From Loigolactobacillus binensis (GTDB lineage: Bacteria; Bacillota; Bacilli; Lactobacillales; Lactobacillaceae), in assembly GCF_005405165.1 (NCBI RefSeq), contig NZ_BJDN01000007.1:39332-103331 (forward strand): a stretch of 64,000 nucleotides of DNA. The letters are read 5' to 3'. The notes below the pieces were generated by a model. It saw only the letters and a program-made list of their open reading frames with translations, was not told the origin of the DNA and ran no database searches. Below are positions 36,033 through 45,208 of this stretch, piece by piece. A program made the position numbers and the translations under genes. Each line of letters begins with the position of its first letter. Position 1 is the first letter of the stretch.

Positions 36033-37127
36033 CTATTGATCTGTTGCCGGTGTATTCAATTTCACCGCCGGATTATTGGGCTGATCGAAGCCTTTAGCGA
36101 TCATTTGCTGATAGATCGCCTGGCGCCGAACAATTTCCGGTGGTGGGGTTACTGTAGGTGCAGCGGGATGCAGTAGCCAAGTTGCAGCAGCGTGCGTTGC
36201 GGTCACTGGGAAAAACGGGGGTGCTTGTTGCGTGTCGATCTTCAACGCATAGGCATTTCGCGGCGCAAACGCATCCCCTTTAGGTGGATCTAATAGGTCC
36301 GGTGGCGTCCCAGGAATAGCGTACAGCCGATCGGCTTTAGTATCCAACGTTGGCATTGAATTGATCAACCCCCAGGTATACGGGTGCTTCGGGTCGTAAA
36401 AAATTTCGTCAACGGTACCGACCTCAATGATCTTACCAGCATACATAACCGCCACGCGATCAGCCATTCCCGCCACTACGCCAAGATCATGGGTGATAAA
36501 AATAATTGACGTGTCGATTTTTTGTTGCAATTCGGTCATTAAATTCAAGATCTGAGCCTGAATAGTCACATCAAGGGCAGTGGTCGGCTCATCGGCGATC
36601 AGAATTTTAGGGTAGTTCACTAAGGCCATGGCGATCACGATCCGCTGCCGCTGCCCGCCAGAAAATTGGTGCGGATAATCTTTCATTCGGGCGGCTGCAT
36701 TTTGAATACCCACTAATTCTAAAACTTCTTTAGTCCGGGCGATCGCCTTTTCCTTGGACATACTTTTATGGATCCGTAAGGGTTCGGATACTTGCTTACC
36801 GATGGTCATCGTTGGATCAAGGGAGGTCATCGGGTCCTGAATGATCTCAGCAATACTATTCCCGTTGACCGTTGCCATTTCGTGGGCCGACGCCTTTAAC
36901 AGGTCCTGGCCTTCAAACATGATCGTCCCACTGGCCACTTTGGCGTTACTATCCAGTAAGCCCATGATCGCTTTAGTTGTCACACTTTTACCCGAGCCGG
37001 TTTCACCGACGATTGCTAAGGTTTCCCCTTTGTGTAAGTCAAAACTAACCCCACGCACCGCCTGAACATCCCCGGCAAAGGTACCAAAATTAACGGTTAA
37101 ATCTTTAACTTCTAAAATATTTTCCAA
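36033..37127 (-). CDS. oppD: Oligopeptide ABC transporter ATPase OppD
   Basis: 364 aa. Walker A IVGETGSGKSVTTKAI, signature [16 protein letters not shown], Walker B ILIADEPTTALDVT; C-terminal region with YAIPGTPPDLLDPPKGDAFAPR (in parts), where most OppD proteins carry iron-sulfur cysteines; none are obvious here (APRNAYAL). Otherwise standard. Confidence 0.96.
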   Translation of the reverse strand: MENILEVKDLTVNFGTFAGDVQAVRGVSFDLHKGETLAIVGETGSGKSVTTKAIMGLLDSNAKVASGTIMFEGQDLLKASAHEMATVNGNSIAEIIQDPMTSLDPTMTIGKQVSEPLRIHKSMSKEKAIARTKEVLELVGIQNAAARMKDYPHQFSGGQRQRIVIAMALVNYPKILIADEPTTALDVTIQAQILNLMTELQQKIDTSIIFITHDLGVVAGMADRVAVMYAGKIIEVGTVDEIFYDPKHPYTWGLINSMPTLDTKADRLYAIPGTPPDLLDPPKGDAFAPRNAYALKIDTQQAPPFFPVTATHAAATWLLHPAAPTVTPPPEIVRRQAIYQQMIAKGFDQPNNPAVKLNTPATDQ

Positions 37128-37132
37128 TCTGG

Positions 37133-38155
37133 TTACCCCCTTGTCCGCGGATCGAATGCATCACGCAGTCCATCAGCCAATAAGTTGAAAGCGATCATAA
37201 TGATCGAAAGAACTGCGGCTGGATACCACATTTGATAAGGCAAAAACCGAAATGTTTTGTAGCCATCATTCAGCAAGGTCCCTAATGAGGCGTTAGGTGC
37301 GCTGATCCCGATCCCGATAAAGCTAAGGAATGCTTCAAAGAAGATCGCCGTGGGAATCGTGAACATCAGCTGAATAATGATCGTGCTGGACAAATTCGGC
37401 AATAAATGTTTCAAGGCAATTTTTCTCGTTGACTCACCTAAAGTTCGCGCGGCTAAAATAAATTCCTGATCCTTCATTTTCAGCGTTTGTGCCCGGATCA
37501 ACCGCGCCATGGTGATCCAGCCAGTGATGGCGATCGCCATACTGATTGAGAAGATCCCCGGTTTAAAAACAACGATCATTAAAATAACCACAACCAAATT
37601 AGGCACCGAGGAAATCACTTCTAGCACCCGCTGCATGATCGTATCCACACGGCCACCGTACCATCCAGAGATCATGCCGTAAGCAACACCGATCACTAAG
37701 TCAAAGAAGGTCGCCACAAAAGCAACCAGCAGTGAGATCCGGGTCCCAAATAAAATACGGGACAACAGATCACGACCAAGATAATCAGTTCCTAAAATAT
37801 AGTACGTCCCTTTAGGAACCCCAGCTTGTTTATAGGCATCGACTACAGCGCCAGCAATATTGGCCTTGCCGTCAAAACCCCAGAAACCACCACCAATTTT
37901 TGGTGGCAAATTAGCGTAAGCAGCATTTTGTGCATTCGGATTCCGCGGTGAAAACCAGATCGAGCCCACCGCCAAAATAATGATCACAACTAAGACCCAC
38001 AGCGAGATCACCGCCGCCTTGTTCTTCTTTAACCGGCGCCAAGCATCTTGAAGAAAGGTTAGCGAGGGCGCAGCGATCCGCTCACTATTCAGTTGTTCCG
38101 TTGCCTGCAGTGGTTCAAAGGCGTCTTTAGGTAATTGCATTTTTTCATCGGCCAT
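37133..38155 (-). CDS. oppC: Oligopeptide ABC transporter permease OppC
   Basis: 340 aa, N-terminal cytoplasmic segment of about 45 residues, six transmembrane helices, LGTDYLGRDLLSRILFGTR (OppC hallmark) and EAA loop AARTLGESTRKIALKHLLPN. Stop-start contact with oppB at 38155. Confidence 0.96.
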   Translation of the reverse strand: MADEKMQLPKDAFEPLQATEQLNSERIAAPSLTFLQDAWRRLKKNKAAVISLWVLVVIIILAVGSIWFSPRNPNAQNAAYANLPPKIGGGFWGFDGKANIAGAVVDAYKQAGVPKGTYYILGTDYLGRDLLSRILFGTRISLLVAFVATFFDLVIGVAYGMISGWYGGRVDTIMQRVLEVISSVPNLVVVILMIVVFKPGIFSISMAIAITGWITMARLIRAQTLKMKDQEFILAARTLGESTRKIALKHLLPNLSSTIIIQLMFTIPTAIFFEAFLSFIGIGISAPNASLGTLLNDGYKTFRFLPYQMWYPAAVLSIIMIAFNLLADGLRDAFDPRTRG

Positions 38156-39090
38156 TAGGCATTGACCTCGCTTCCACTAAGTCTGATCCGTGGATCGATA
38201 ATGCCGTACAAAATATCCACGATCAAAATCACAACAACTAACATCAATGAATAAACCATGGTGACACCCATGATCGTTGGGTAATCATTGGTGGTAATTG
38301 ATTTAACGAACTGTTCACCAATACCTGGGATCGAGAAAATATTCTCCACCACCATCGAACCAGTCATTAAATTAACCGCTAACGGTCCCGCCAACGTGAT
38401 CACTGGGATCAAACTATTGCGCAGCGCATGGTGCCAAACCACGCCTGCCTGTGTCAGTCCTTTGGCGCGGGCTAACATAATATAATCACTGTTCAGTACA
38501 TCGATCATTTCAGTGCGCATAAAGCGCGCAGTTTCCGCCAGTGGCATCATTGCCAAAGCGATCGTGGGTAGAATACTGGAACTAAAATTATCCCACAAGG
38601 CGATGGGAAACAGTTTAAGTTTAAAACCAAGAATATATTGCAATAATACGGCGAAGACAAAGTTAGGGATCGACATCCCTAAAATTGCCAGCAAAGTTGC
38701 TAAGGTATCCGCCCAAGTGTTTTTACGGATCGCCGCAATGGCACCTAACAAAATCCCTAAAATTGAGCCTACGATCATCGCCTGAATCCCTAACTGCAGT
38801 GACGGACCGATACGTGTGGCGATCAAATACGAAACTGGTTGACTGGAAAACTGAAAAGAAATTCCTAAATTTCCGTGGACCATACCAAAAATATAGATCA
38901 AATATTGCTGCCACACTGGCTTATTCAAGCCATACTGCACATTCATCATGTGAATTTGTGACGCACTCATTTTATCCTGATTTTGGTAAGGCGTGCCGGG
39001 CAGGAGTTTCATTAAGAAGAAGGTGATGGTGGCGATCAAAAACAGCGTCAGCAACATATATAGTACCCGCTTCAAAATATACTTACGCAT
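38155..39090 (-). CDS. oppB: Oligopeptide ABC transporter permease OppB
   Basis: 311 aa, six helices, N-terminal MRKYILKRVLYMLLTLFLIA and EAA loop LARAKGLTQAGVVWHHALRN. It is separated from oppA by a hairpin that could lower its expression relative to the binding protein. Confidence 0.96.
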   Translation of the reverse strand: MRKYILKRVLYMLLTLFLIATITFFLMKLLPGTPYQNQDKMSASQIHMMNVQYGLNKPVWQQYLIYIFGMVHGNLGISFQFSSQPVSYLIATRIGPSLQLGIQAMIVGSILGILLGAIAAIRKNTWADTLATLLAILGMSIPNFVFAVLLQYILGFKLKLFPIALWDNFSSSILPTIALAMMPLAETARFMRTEMIDVLNSDYIMLARAKGLTQAGVVWHHALRNSLIPVITLAGPLAVNLMTGSMVVENIFSIPGIGEQFVKSITTNDYPTIMGVTMVYSLMLVVVILIVDILYGIIDPRIRLSGSEVNA

Positions 39091-39141
39091 GGGCAGATGC
39101 TCCTATCATATTGAAATAATTTAGCGAATACCGCACATTAA

Positions 39142-39220
39142 AGCTCAAAAAACAAGCACGGCCGGCCGATTAGCTGCACTCCCCTAACCTTGACCCAACC
39201 CCACTTGTTTTCGATGAGCT
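39142..39220 (-). terminator. Partial terminator between oppA and oppB
   Basis: Minus-strand arms AGCTCA-tcg-AAAACAAG and CTTGTTTT-t-TGAGCT pair over a long loop, starting 3 nt after the oppA stop. Such hairpins commonly let binding-protein mRNA exceed permease mRNA. Confidence 0.55.
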
Positions 39221-39222
39221 GC

Positions 39223-40872
39223 TTATTTAGCGATATAAGTTGTTTTGTAATCGTAACTTGCGCCAGTTTGATGATAAACGATCCCTTTAACTTTAGAATT
39301 AACTAAATGGAATTCGTTTTGTTGGTAGACCGGTGCAACTCCTTGTTCCGTCATCAAAGTATTTTCAGCATCAAGCAAGTTCTGCCAACGAGCATCTGGG
39401 TTAGCGGCATTGGCATTCTTAGAAGCAGATACATTCTTGTCGTAACTAGCATTACGCCATTTACCGTTGTTATAAGAATTGGTGCTAGTCAATAGATCCA
39501 TAAAAGTAATTGGATCGCCAAAGTCACCATTCCAAGCGGTCATAACCATATCAAACTTACCATCGACTGAACGGGACAAACGGGTCTTAAATGGTAGGTT
39601 TTGGTTGGTCACTTTCAACCCCGGCAATTTTTCCATGCTATTTTGCATGTATTCCAAGATTTTCTTGGAAGAATCCTTATCATCACCCATTAATTCAACA
39701 TTAAGTTTCTTAATGCCAACTTCCTTTTTACCTTCGGCCCATAACTTTTTAGCCTTTTTCATATTGTAAGCAACTGCGGCCTTTTCAGCAGCCCCCTGCG
39801 CTTCAGCCGAGAAGTCCTTACCATTCTTCGGATCATTAGCCAATCCTTCAGGAACGTAACCTTTAGCGGCGGTTGATCCATCAGATAAAACATCCTTAGC
39901 CAGTTTTTGGCGGTTGATCGTCAAAGAAATGGCTTGGCGGATCTTCTTGTTCTTGAAAGCCGGGATCTTCTTCTGGTTATATTCCAGATAGAAGGTCGAA
40001 GCCATCTTGCGGATCACTTTATCCTTATTATTGGCCGACTGCTTAGCCATTTCACTTGATAATGTGACGTCATCCAAGTCCCCACTTTGGTATAAGTTTA
40101 AGGCGGTTGACGGATCCTTCACCGTTTGGTACTGGATCTTATTCAACTTGACCTTGCGCTTATCCCAATAATCTTTATTTTTAACTAAGGTCCATTTTAA
40201 GTTCGTCCCGTTCCATTTGGTCAGCTTAAATGGCCCGTTATAAACTTGCTTAGCCGACGTGGTCCCGTATTCCGAGCCATACTTTTCAACCACTTTTTTG
40301 TTTTGCGGGAAGAAGGTTGGGTTGGCCATCAATAAATCAAAATAAGGAACAGGCTTTTCCATGGTTACCTGTAACGTATAATCATCAATGGCCTTGACCC
40401 CTAATTCACTAGGTTGCTTCTTACCATCAGCGATCGCAGCAGCATTTTTGATCCCCTCAAATAAAAAGGCGTATTGGGAACTTGTTTTGGGCGTCACTGT
40501 GCGTTGCCATGAATAAACAAAATCTTGAGCGGTTACTGGAGTACCGTTGCTCCATTTAGAGTGGCGCAAATGGAATGTATACTGCAAGCCATTATTTGTC
40601 GACTTAACCACTGACTTTGCCAAGGCCGGAACTGCCTTATTTTTACTGGTCAGGCGGTACAACCCCTCACCAGTATTATTCTGGATCGTTGCTGCATACA
40701 AGTCAGTTGTTTTAGAATTATCCATGCTGGTTAATTCTGTTGGTACCATCATCTTAAATGTTTGGTTTTTAGCTAAACTAGCTGCTTTGGCCGTACTAAC
40801 ACCACCCGCTAACGGCACGACCATCACCCCAGCTGCAGCAACCAAGCCGATTTTCTTAACTTGCTTCCACAT
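39223..40872 (-). CDS. oppA: Oligopeptide-binding protein OppA, without lipobox Cys
   Basis: 549-aa peptide-binding protein (SBP family 5): TELTSMDNSKTTDLYAATI near the start, the family signature LRHSKWSNGTPVTAQDFVYS, IRQAISLTINRQKLA and WNGDFGDPITFMDLLTS. OppA of Gram-positives is normally a lipoprotein. Here the signal region reads VVPLAGGVSTAKA: where LAGC is expected there is LAGG (GGT, one base from TGT), and I see no Cys in the protein. AKA-A offers a signal peptidase I site, so it may be released or held another way. Confidence 0.95.
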   Translation of the reverse strand: MWKQVKKIGLVAAAGVMVVPLAGGVSTAKAASLAKNQTFKMMVPTELTSMDNSKTTDLYAATIQNNTGEGLYRLTSKNKAVPALAKSVVKSTNNGLQYTFHLRHSKWSNGTPVTAQDFVYSWQRTVTPKTSSQYAFLFEGIKNAAAIADGKKQPSELGVKAIDDYTLQVTMEKPVPYFDLLMANPTFFPQNKKVVEKYGSEYGTTSAKQVYNGPFKLTKWNGTNLKWTLVKNKDYWDKRKVKLNKIQYQTVKDPSTALNLYQSGDLDDVTLSSEMAKQSANNKDKVIRKMASTFYLEYNQKKIPAFKNKKIRQAISLTINRQKLAKDVLSDGSTAAKGYVPEGLANDPKNGKDFSAEAQGAAEKAAVAYNMKKAKKLWAEGKKEVGIKKLNVELMGDDKDSSKKILEYMQNSMEKLPGLKVTNQNLPFKTRLSRSVDGKFDMVMTAWNGDFGDPITFMDLLTSTNSYNNGKWRNASYDKNVSASKNANAANPDARWQNLLDAENTLMTEQGVAPVYQQNEFHLVNSKVKGIVYHQTGASYDYKTTYIAK

Positions 40873-40941
40873 CTAAATCCCCACCTTATTCATTTATTAT
40901 GAATCCCAATGAAAAATCTTAACATTTTTTAACTTGTTGCC

Positions 40942-40970
40942 ATTCTATATTAGAAAAAGATTAAAGTAAA
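40942..40970 (-). promoter_or_regulatory. oppA promoter
   Basis: Minus-strand TTTACT (40965-40970), 17-bp spacer, TAGAAT (40942-40947), about 70 nt before the start codon; AAGGTGGGG is the ribosome site. Confidence 0.55.
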
Positions 40971-41137
40971 TATTTAGTTCTCATTATTGGTCAAAATCGC
41001 CAGTTTAATTAATTTTTGATTAAAAAATGATGATTTTTTACTAACTAAAAGGTTTTCAATATGATTAATTAGTGCTTTTTTAATGAAATTTTGCTCATAA
41101 TCATTATTTAAGTTACATTCAATAATCGCCTATATGA

Positions 41138-41157
41138 GAATTATCTCATTATAATTC
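41138..41157. repeat. Small dyad after coiA
   Basis: GAATTAT-CTCATT-ATAATTC, a perfect 7-bp dyad overlapping a second one, ATGAGA-atta-TCTCAT. It abuts the coiA stop. No U-tract on the minus strand, so it is not a classical terminator; it could be an operator. Confidence 0.35.
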
Positions 41158-42249
41158 TTATTTAAGCAGTGCGCGTTGCTTAGCAAAATAATCCCCGTAC
41201 CACTGTGCACCTTGATAGTGCCACTCAGTTTCTTGGGCGGTCACAATACCTTGGCGTTGCCAATTTTTTAGTGTTTGGACACACCACTGTAGATACCAAA
41301 ACTGCTCATCCACTAATGGTAAGCAGTAAAAGGCACGCGCATTTTGCCAACAGAATTGCCGCAATTGTGCTAAGGTCACTTGCCCCAGCTGTTCACAAAA
41401 TAGCAATAACCGAACCTGTAACAAGACGATTGCCCTACGATTAAGCGGTGGCATACTGGCCTGATGGCAGCACAGCGGGGTCCCTGCCAAATGGTGTCCC
41501 TTTAAATAACAGGCTTGCTGTAATTGCTGTAGCTCAGGCGCCGCCTGCCCTAATTTATAATATAATTGCCGACTTTCATTAAGTAAAGCGGCTACTGAAA
41601 GTGGTGGTCGCTGGGGTGGGGTTATGTGTTGTAATTGACTTAACGTGCTGACTTGAAAACTAGTTTGTTGCGGGTAGCCGCTGTGCGCGATGTGATGTAA
41701 AAGTCGCAACTCTGAGCGAGCAACCACCAAGTGCCATTGATACCAACCCCATTTAAGTGCATATTGTAAAAAGGCATGGTTACTTTGCCGCCACTGTTGC
41801 CGCTGATAGCGCTGGCCTAAAATCCAGATCACTTGGTAACCGATCTGGTGATAACCTTGCGTCCGCGCCTGCAAGCGCGGCACCGTGATCGGACTGCACT
41901 GAAACTCTAACGCGATTCGCCGGTGGCCAATACTGAGCAGTAGATCCGGCCGCTGTTGGATCGCCGGCAAGTAAACTTCATACGCAAAGGTAACTTGCCA
42001 GCGGCGGCACAACTGGCCCAACAACGCCTTGCCGGCCAGATGCTCGGCCGTTTCACCTTCCGTCGCCGCATGACACGCAGCCCCAGCAAAATGAGCAAAA
42101 TGGGGTTGCATCGTCGTCCCTACTTTTAACATCACCGGTTGCTGACAAGCCGGACACGTGTAGGCTTGCTGTTGCAATTGGCGCAATTGTGGCCGAGAAT
42201 ATGTTAAGCAATTCAAATACTTTTGCTGAGCGTTTTGTGCGACTAACAT
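41158..42249 (-). CDS. coiA: Competence protein CoiA
   Basis: 363-aa late-competence protein needed for recombination of transforming DNA. The N-terminal zinc ribbon YTCPACQQPVMLK and HFAHFAG, then the restriction-endonuclease-like nuclease core QRPDLLLSIGHRRIALEFQ (D...ExQ). Rich in Gln and His. Start at the ATG of MLVAQN, 8 nt after AGGTG; another ATG two codons up is too close. Suggests the strain's lineage can, or could, be transformed. Confidence 0.93.
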   Translation of the reverse strand: MLVAQNAQQKYLNCLTYSRPQLRQLQQQAYTCPACQQPVMLKVGTTMQPHFAHFAGAACHAATEGETAEHLAGKALLGQLCRRWQVTFAYEVYLPAIQQRPDLLLSIGHRRIALEFQCSPITVPRLQARTQGYHQIGYQVIWILGQRYQRQQWRQSNHAFLQYALKWGWYQWHLVVARSELRLLHHIAHSGYPQQTSFQVSTLSQLQHITPPQRPPLSVAALLNESRQLYYKLGQAAPELQQLQQACYLKGHHLAGTPLCCHQASMPPLNRRAIVLLQVRLLLFCEQLGQVTLAQLRQFCWQNARAFYCLPLVDEQFWYLQWCVQTLKNWQRQGIVTAQETEWHYQGAQWYGDYFAKQRALLK

Positions 42250-42408
42250 TTTCATTTCACCTACTCATAACCCTGTTTAAAAATAAATTACGCACAAAGA
42301 CACCAATTTGCTTTAATCTGTATTAAAATAGTTAATGAAGGGGTTATTCATAAACAAATTTGTTTAACCGTTTACTAGTTTAGAAAAATTGCCAGTCACG
42401 TTCACGTG

Positions 42409-42452
42409 GCCCGACCCGTACTTGAGCAAGTCAAGGATGGGCTTTTTTATTT
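42409..42452 (+). terminator. Terminator-like hairpin in the leader of the EAL gene
   Basis: GCCC...GGGC closes an inner CTTG-ag-CAAG stem, followed by TTTTTTATTTT, ending about 20 nt before the EAL start codon. Since coiA is divergent, no upstream plus-strand gene needs termination; attenuation is possible. Confidence 0.55.
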
Positions 42453-42473
42453 TCAGCACAGGGAGGCCGATTT

Positions 42474-43145
42474 ATGATTCGCTTTTTCGGGCAACCGAAG
42501 TATTCAATTACCCAAAATGCCTTAGGCTATGAACTTTTTATCCGTCAATCCGCTAAGGGGAATTGGATTTTTCCGAAAAACTTCAGTCAATTTACGGCAC
42601 AACAACTTAAAAAATTATCAATTGCTTCAATTAAAGCGCTGCCTAAAGGTGTCGCGCTGGTTTCGATCAACTTAGATCAGGAGCAATTTATTAATCCTGA
42701 CTTCATTCATAGCATGAAAGCAGTTCAGGCTGCGTGCTATCCGGTGGAGGTGGTGATCGAACTGACGGAACATCACCGCCACATCGCGCCTAATATGCTG
42801 GTTAGCGCGGCGCAAAAATATCAGGCAGCGAATTTATGGGTTTGTCTCGATGATGTCGGTACTGGCGATAACACCGTTGCAATGGCTAATTTATTGGATC
42901 CTTACGTAACTGAATACAAATTTGCACTACAGAACTTTAAGCGTGGTGCCAATTTTAGCTTTGTGATCAGCCCACAATTACAATTTTGGCGCCAATTTGC
43001 CCAGATCCACCATAAATTCTTCGCTATTGAAGGCTTTGAGACTGAAGCCGATCTGACTATTGGCGATCACTACCAGGCTGACGTTATGCAAGGTTATTAT
43101 TTAGGTCGGCCCAAATTGATTACACTTGGAAACGATGCTATCTAA
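42474..43145 (+). CDS. Stand-alone EAL-domain protein
   Basis: 223 aa, essentially one EAL (c-di-GMP phosphodiesterase) domain. Catalytic motifs are mostly kept: YELFIR (Glu20, the EAL position), SINLD (Asn66), VIELTEH (Glu96), LDDVGTG (Asp126-Asp127), YKF (Lys149), IEGFET (Glu186) and MQGYYLGRP (Gln206). It is shorter than average and has no GGDEF or sensor domain. GGGAGG precedes the ATG. No diguanylate cyclase lies in the window, so it may degrade c-di-GMP or have become a binding protein. Confidence 0.88.
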   Translation: MIRFFGQPKYSITQNALGYELFIRQSAKGNWIFPKNFSQFTAQQLKKLSIASIKALPKGVALVSINLDQEQFINPDFIHSMKAVQAACYPVEVVIELTEHHRHIAPNMLVSAAQKYQAANLWVCLDDVGTGDNTVAMANLLDPYVTEYKFALQNFKRGANFSFVISPQLQFWRQFAQIHHKFFAIEGFETEADLTIGDHYQADVMQGYYLGRPKLITLGNDAI

Positions 43146-43215
43146 TACATAAGGCTTAATTTTCGCAATGCTGTTTTGACTATTGTCTCCGCAGGCCTAC
43201 TAATGATAAAATAAG

Positions 43216-43229
43216 TGTAATCGTTAACA
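43216..43229. promoter_or_regulatory. Candidate cre site upstream of the lipoprotein gene
   Basis: TGTAATCGTTAACA fits TGWAANCGNTNWCA at every position and lies 33 bp before the start codon. CcpA regulation is inferred. Confidence 0.55.
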
Positions 43230-43262
43230 TACGATCAAATATATATCTGGGGTTGGGACATT

Positions 43263-43916
43263 ATGAAAAAAGTATTAAGTTGGGGCATCATTACCTTAGC
43301 CACACTGTCATTAGCAGCCTGCGGCGACAACAACGCGGCCCAAAAAGATAGCTCGTCAGCGGCGGCTCGCTCATCCAGCCTAGCTAAGGTCAAACGTCTG
43401 CAACAAAAAAATGCACGTTTGCATAAAAAGGCCGTTGCGGCCAGCAAGGCTAAGGCTGCTAAGGCAAAGGCCGCCAGTAGCAGTAAAGCCGCTGTACAAG
43501 CAACTAACACCAGTCAGACAACCACAGCAACAAGCCAGCAAGCAACAACTGCAGCTAGCTCAACGTCAACTAGTCAATCCAGTCAAACGAATACGATGCA
43601 AAATTCACCGACAGATAGCACCAACAACAAAGTTAACAATCAGGCCAACGCAGGAACGACCGTTAACAATATTCAACAGGCAGTCGCTTTAGTCCAAGCT
43701 CAGGTAGGTAATGGTACTGCCAATGATCCAATCATTTGGACCACCATGACCGCTGGTAGTGGCGATCTGATCGACGATGGCGCTGGTCATCAATATTATT
43801 GGATCCGTGGTCAACATAAATCGGCTCAGGCAAATATGCAGGCGGTCGGTGCTGGTTCATACGATGGCCTTGATTATTATGTTTATCAGGATGGTCAGAT
43901 CGTTGCCCGCCAATAA
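43263..43916 (+). CDS. Lipoprotein of unknown function
   Basis: 217 aa. Signal peptide with lipobox LAAC, lipidated Cys20. Residues about 30-80 are rich in Ala, Lys and Ser with heptad-like KVKRLQQKNARLHKKAVAAS, probably a short coiled coil; 80-135 are Thr/Ser/Gln/Asn-rich. A small C-terminal domain (about 138-217: NNIQQAVALVQAQVG... GHQYYWIRG... YDGLDYYVYQDGQIV) recurs in many lactobacillus lipoproteins. Surface-exposed; ligand unknown. Ends at a strong terminator. Confidence 0.8.
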   Translation: MKKVLSWGIITLATLSLAACGDNNAAQKDSSSAAARSSSLAKVKRLQQKNARLHKKAVAASKAKAAKAKAASSSKAAVQATNTSQTTTATSQQATTAASSTSTSQSSQTNTMQNSPTDSTNNKVNNQANAGTTVNNIQQAVALVQAQVGNGTANDPIIWTTMTAGSGDLIDDGAGHQYYWIRGQHKSAQANMQAVGAGSYDGLDYYVYQDGQIVARQ

Positions 43917-43928
43917 AATAAGCACTGA

Positions 43929-43976
43929 AAAAGGGCCGTTACCCGCGCAAGTCTGCGTTAGTAACGGCCCTTTTTA
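43929..43976 (+). terminator. Lipoprotein gene terminator
   Basis: AAAGGGCCGTTAC pairs with GTAACGGCCCTTT, then a T-run. Very stable. Confidence 0.9.
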
Positions 43977-44003
43977 CAAATAATTGTTGTTCCCCAATCA
44001 CCG

Positions 44004-44651
44004 TTATCCTTGCTCCGGTGCCTTAGCCAACGCCAAGATTTCTTGGGCAACTTGGCGGTATGCGGCTAAAACGGCCCGCGGAAATCCCGTCACACTTTGT
44101 TGCGCTAAGCCAGGTGCAAACGGAATTTCAGTGGCCAGTAACTCAACCTGGGGTAATTCAGTCAAGCTAGCCAATTGATCGATCACAGCGCGTTGCTGCG
44201 CGGATTGCGGTGTTTCCGGTGGAACGATCCCAGTTAATAATAAGCGCTGCGGAATGGTGACATCATGCGTACTGATATCCGTCAGTAACTGGGCCGTGAC
44301 TGCATATGCATCTTCTGTCGGAACAGTGACCACCATTAAATAGTTCGTTAAAACCACGCATAAAGGGACAAAATATTGATAATCATCAGCGAGATCTAAC
44401 AAAATAAAATCCGTTGTTTGCCGGCGTAGATCAGCGATTCGTTGCTTTAATAATTCAAACGTGATCTTTAAATCAGTGGTCAACGCAACTTGTTTTGCCT
44501 TGGCCTCATTAGCTAAGTAGGCTTGGTTAACGTCGACCACCATTACAGAATAGCCAAGTAGATCCAAATTAGTTGCCAAGGCACGCGCAGCCGTTGTTTT
44601 GCCAACTTTGGCCTGCGGACTTGCAACCGTAATTATATAAGGTCGGTGCAT
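44004..44651 (-). CDS. ParA/MinD-like ATPase, orphan
   Basis: 215-aa SIMIBI ATPase. Deviant Walker A in ASPQAKVGKTTAARALAT (the KxGKTT signature Lys present), switch I MVVDVNQAYLA, Walker B FILLDLADDYQ. No ParB-like or other partner gene is adjacent. A near-cre sequence (TGTAATCGTTTTCC) lies upstream around 44693. Possibly positions a cell-surface or plasmid-like cargo; no function can be assigned. Confidence 0.75.
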   Translation of the reverse strand: MHRPYIITVASPQAKVGKTTAARALATNLDLLGYSVMVVDVNQAYLANEAKAKQVALTTDLKITFELLKQRIADLRRQTTDFILLDLADDYQYFVPLCVVLTNYLMVVTVPTEDAYAVTAQLLTDISTHDVTIPQRLLLTGIVPPETPQSAQQRAVIDQLASLTELPQVELLATEIPFAPGLAQQSVTGFPRAVLAAYRQVAQEILALAKAPEQG

Positions 44652-44745
44652 GATGACTGGTCACTCCTTTTCCGAATACTAAGTACATTAATTGTAATCG
44701 TTTTCCAGACAAATGACTAGCATCCTGCCTATTTTCTCTTGGGAT

Positions 44746-44793
44746 AATAAAAAAGAAGCTAGACGCTGAATGAACAGCATCTAACTTCTCTAA
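44746..44793 (-). terminator. rplJ-rplL terminator
   Basis: Minus-strand AGAAGTTAGATGCTG pairs with CAGCGTCTAGCTTCT, then TTTTTT. Confidence 0.85.
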
Positions 44794-44807
44794 AATTAGC
44801 TGATTGA

Positions 44808-45176
44808 CTATTTAACAGTAACTTCAGCGCCAGCTTCTTCAAGCTTAGCTTTAAGTTCGTTAGCTTCGTCTTCTGAAACGCCAGCTTTGATGACGTTAGG
44901 AGCACCGTCAACCATGTCTTTAGCATCTTTAAGACCAGCGCCTGTGATTTCACGGACAGCTTTGATGACTTTGATCTTTGATTGGCCAGCGCCAGTCAAT
45001 TCAACGTCAAATTCAGTCTTAGCAGCTGCAGCGTCGCCGCCAGCAGCACCAGCAGCAGCTACAGGAGCAGCAGCGCTTACGCCAAATTCGTCTTCGATTG
45101 CTTTAACTAAGTCGTTTAATTCAAGAATAGTTGCATCTTTTAATTGTGCAACGATTGCATCTTTATCTAATGCCAT
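44808..45176 (-). CDS. rplL: Ribosomal protein L7/L12
   Basis: 122-aa stalk protein recruiting translation factors. Short N-terminal dimerisation segment ([20 protein letters not shown]), Ala-rich hinge, and C-terminal domain with [20 protein letters not shown]. Follows rplJ in the L10 leader operon. Confidence 0.99.
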   Translation of the reverse strand: MALDKDAIVAQLKDATILELNDLVKAIEDEFGVSAAAPVAAAGAAGGDAAAAKTEFDVELTGAGQSKIKVIKAVREITGAGLKDAKDMVDGAPNVIKAGVSEDEANELKAKLEEAGAEVTVK

Positions 45177-45208
45177 TTTAAGTTCCTCCTAGAATAGGTA
45201 ATTTATTA

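Noticed and set aside
42256..42340. Competence-sigma (ComX) box upstream of coiA
   Set aside because: GTGCGTAATT vaguely resembles the box, but the match is too poor to claim.
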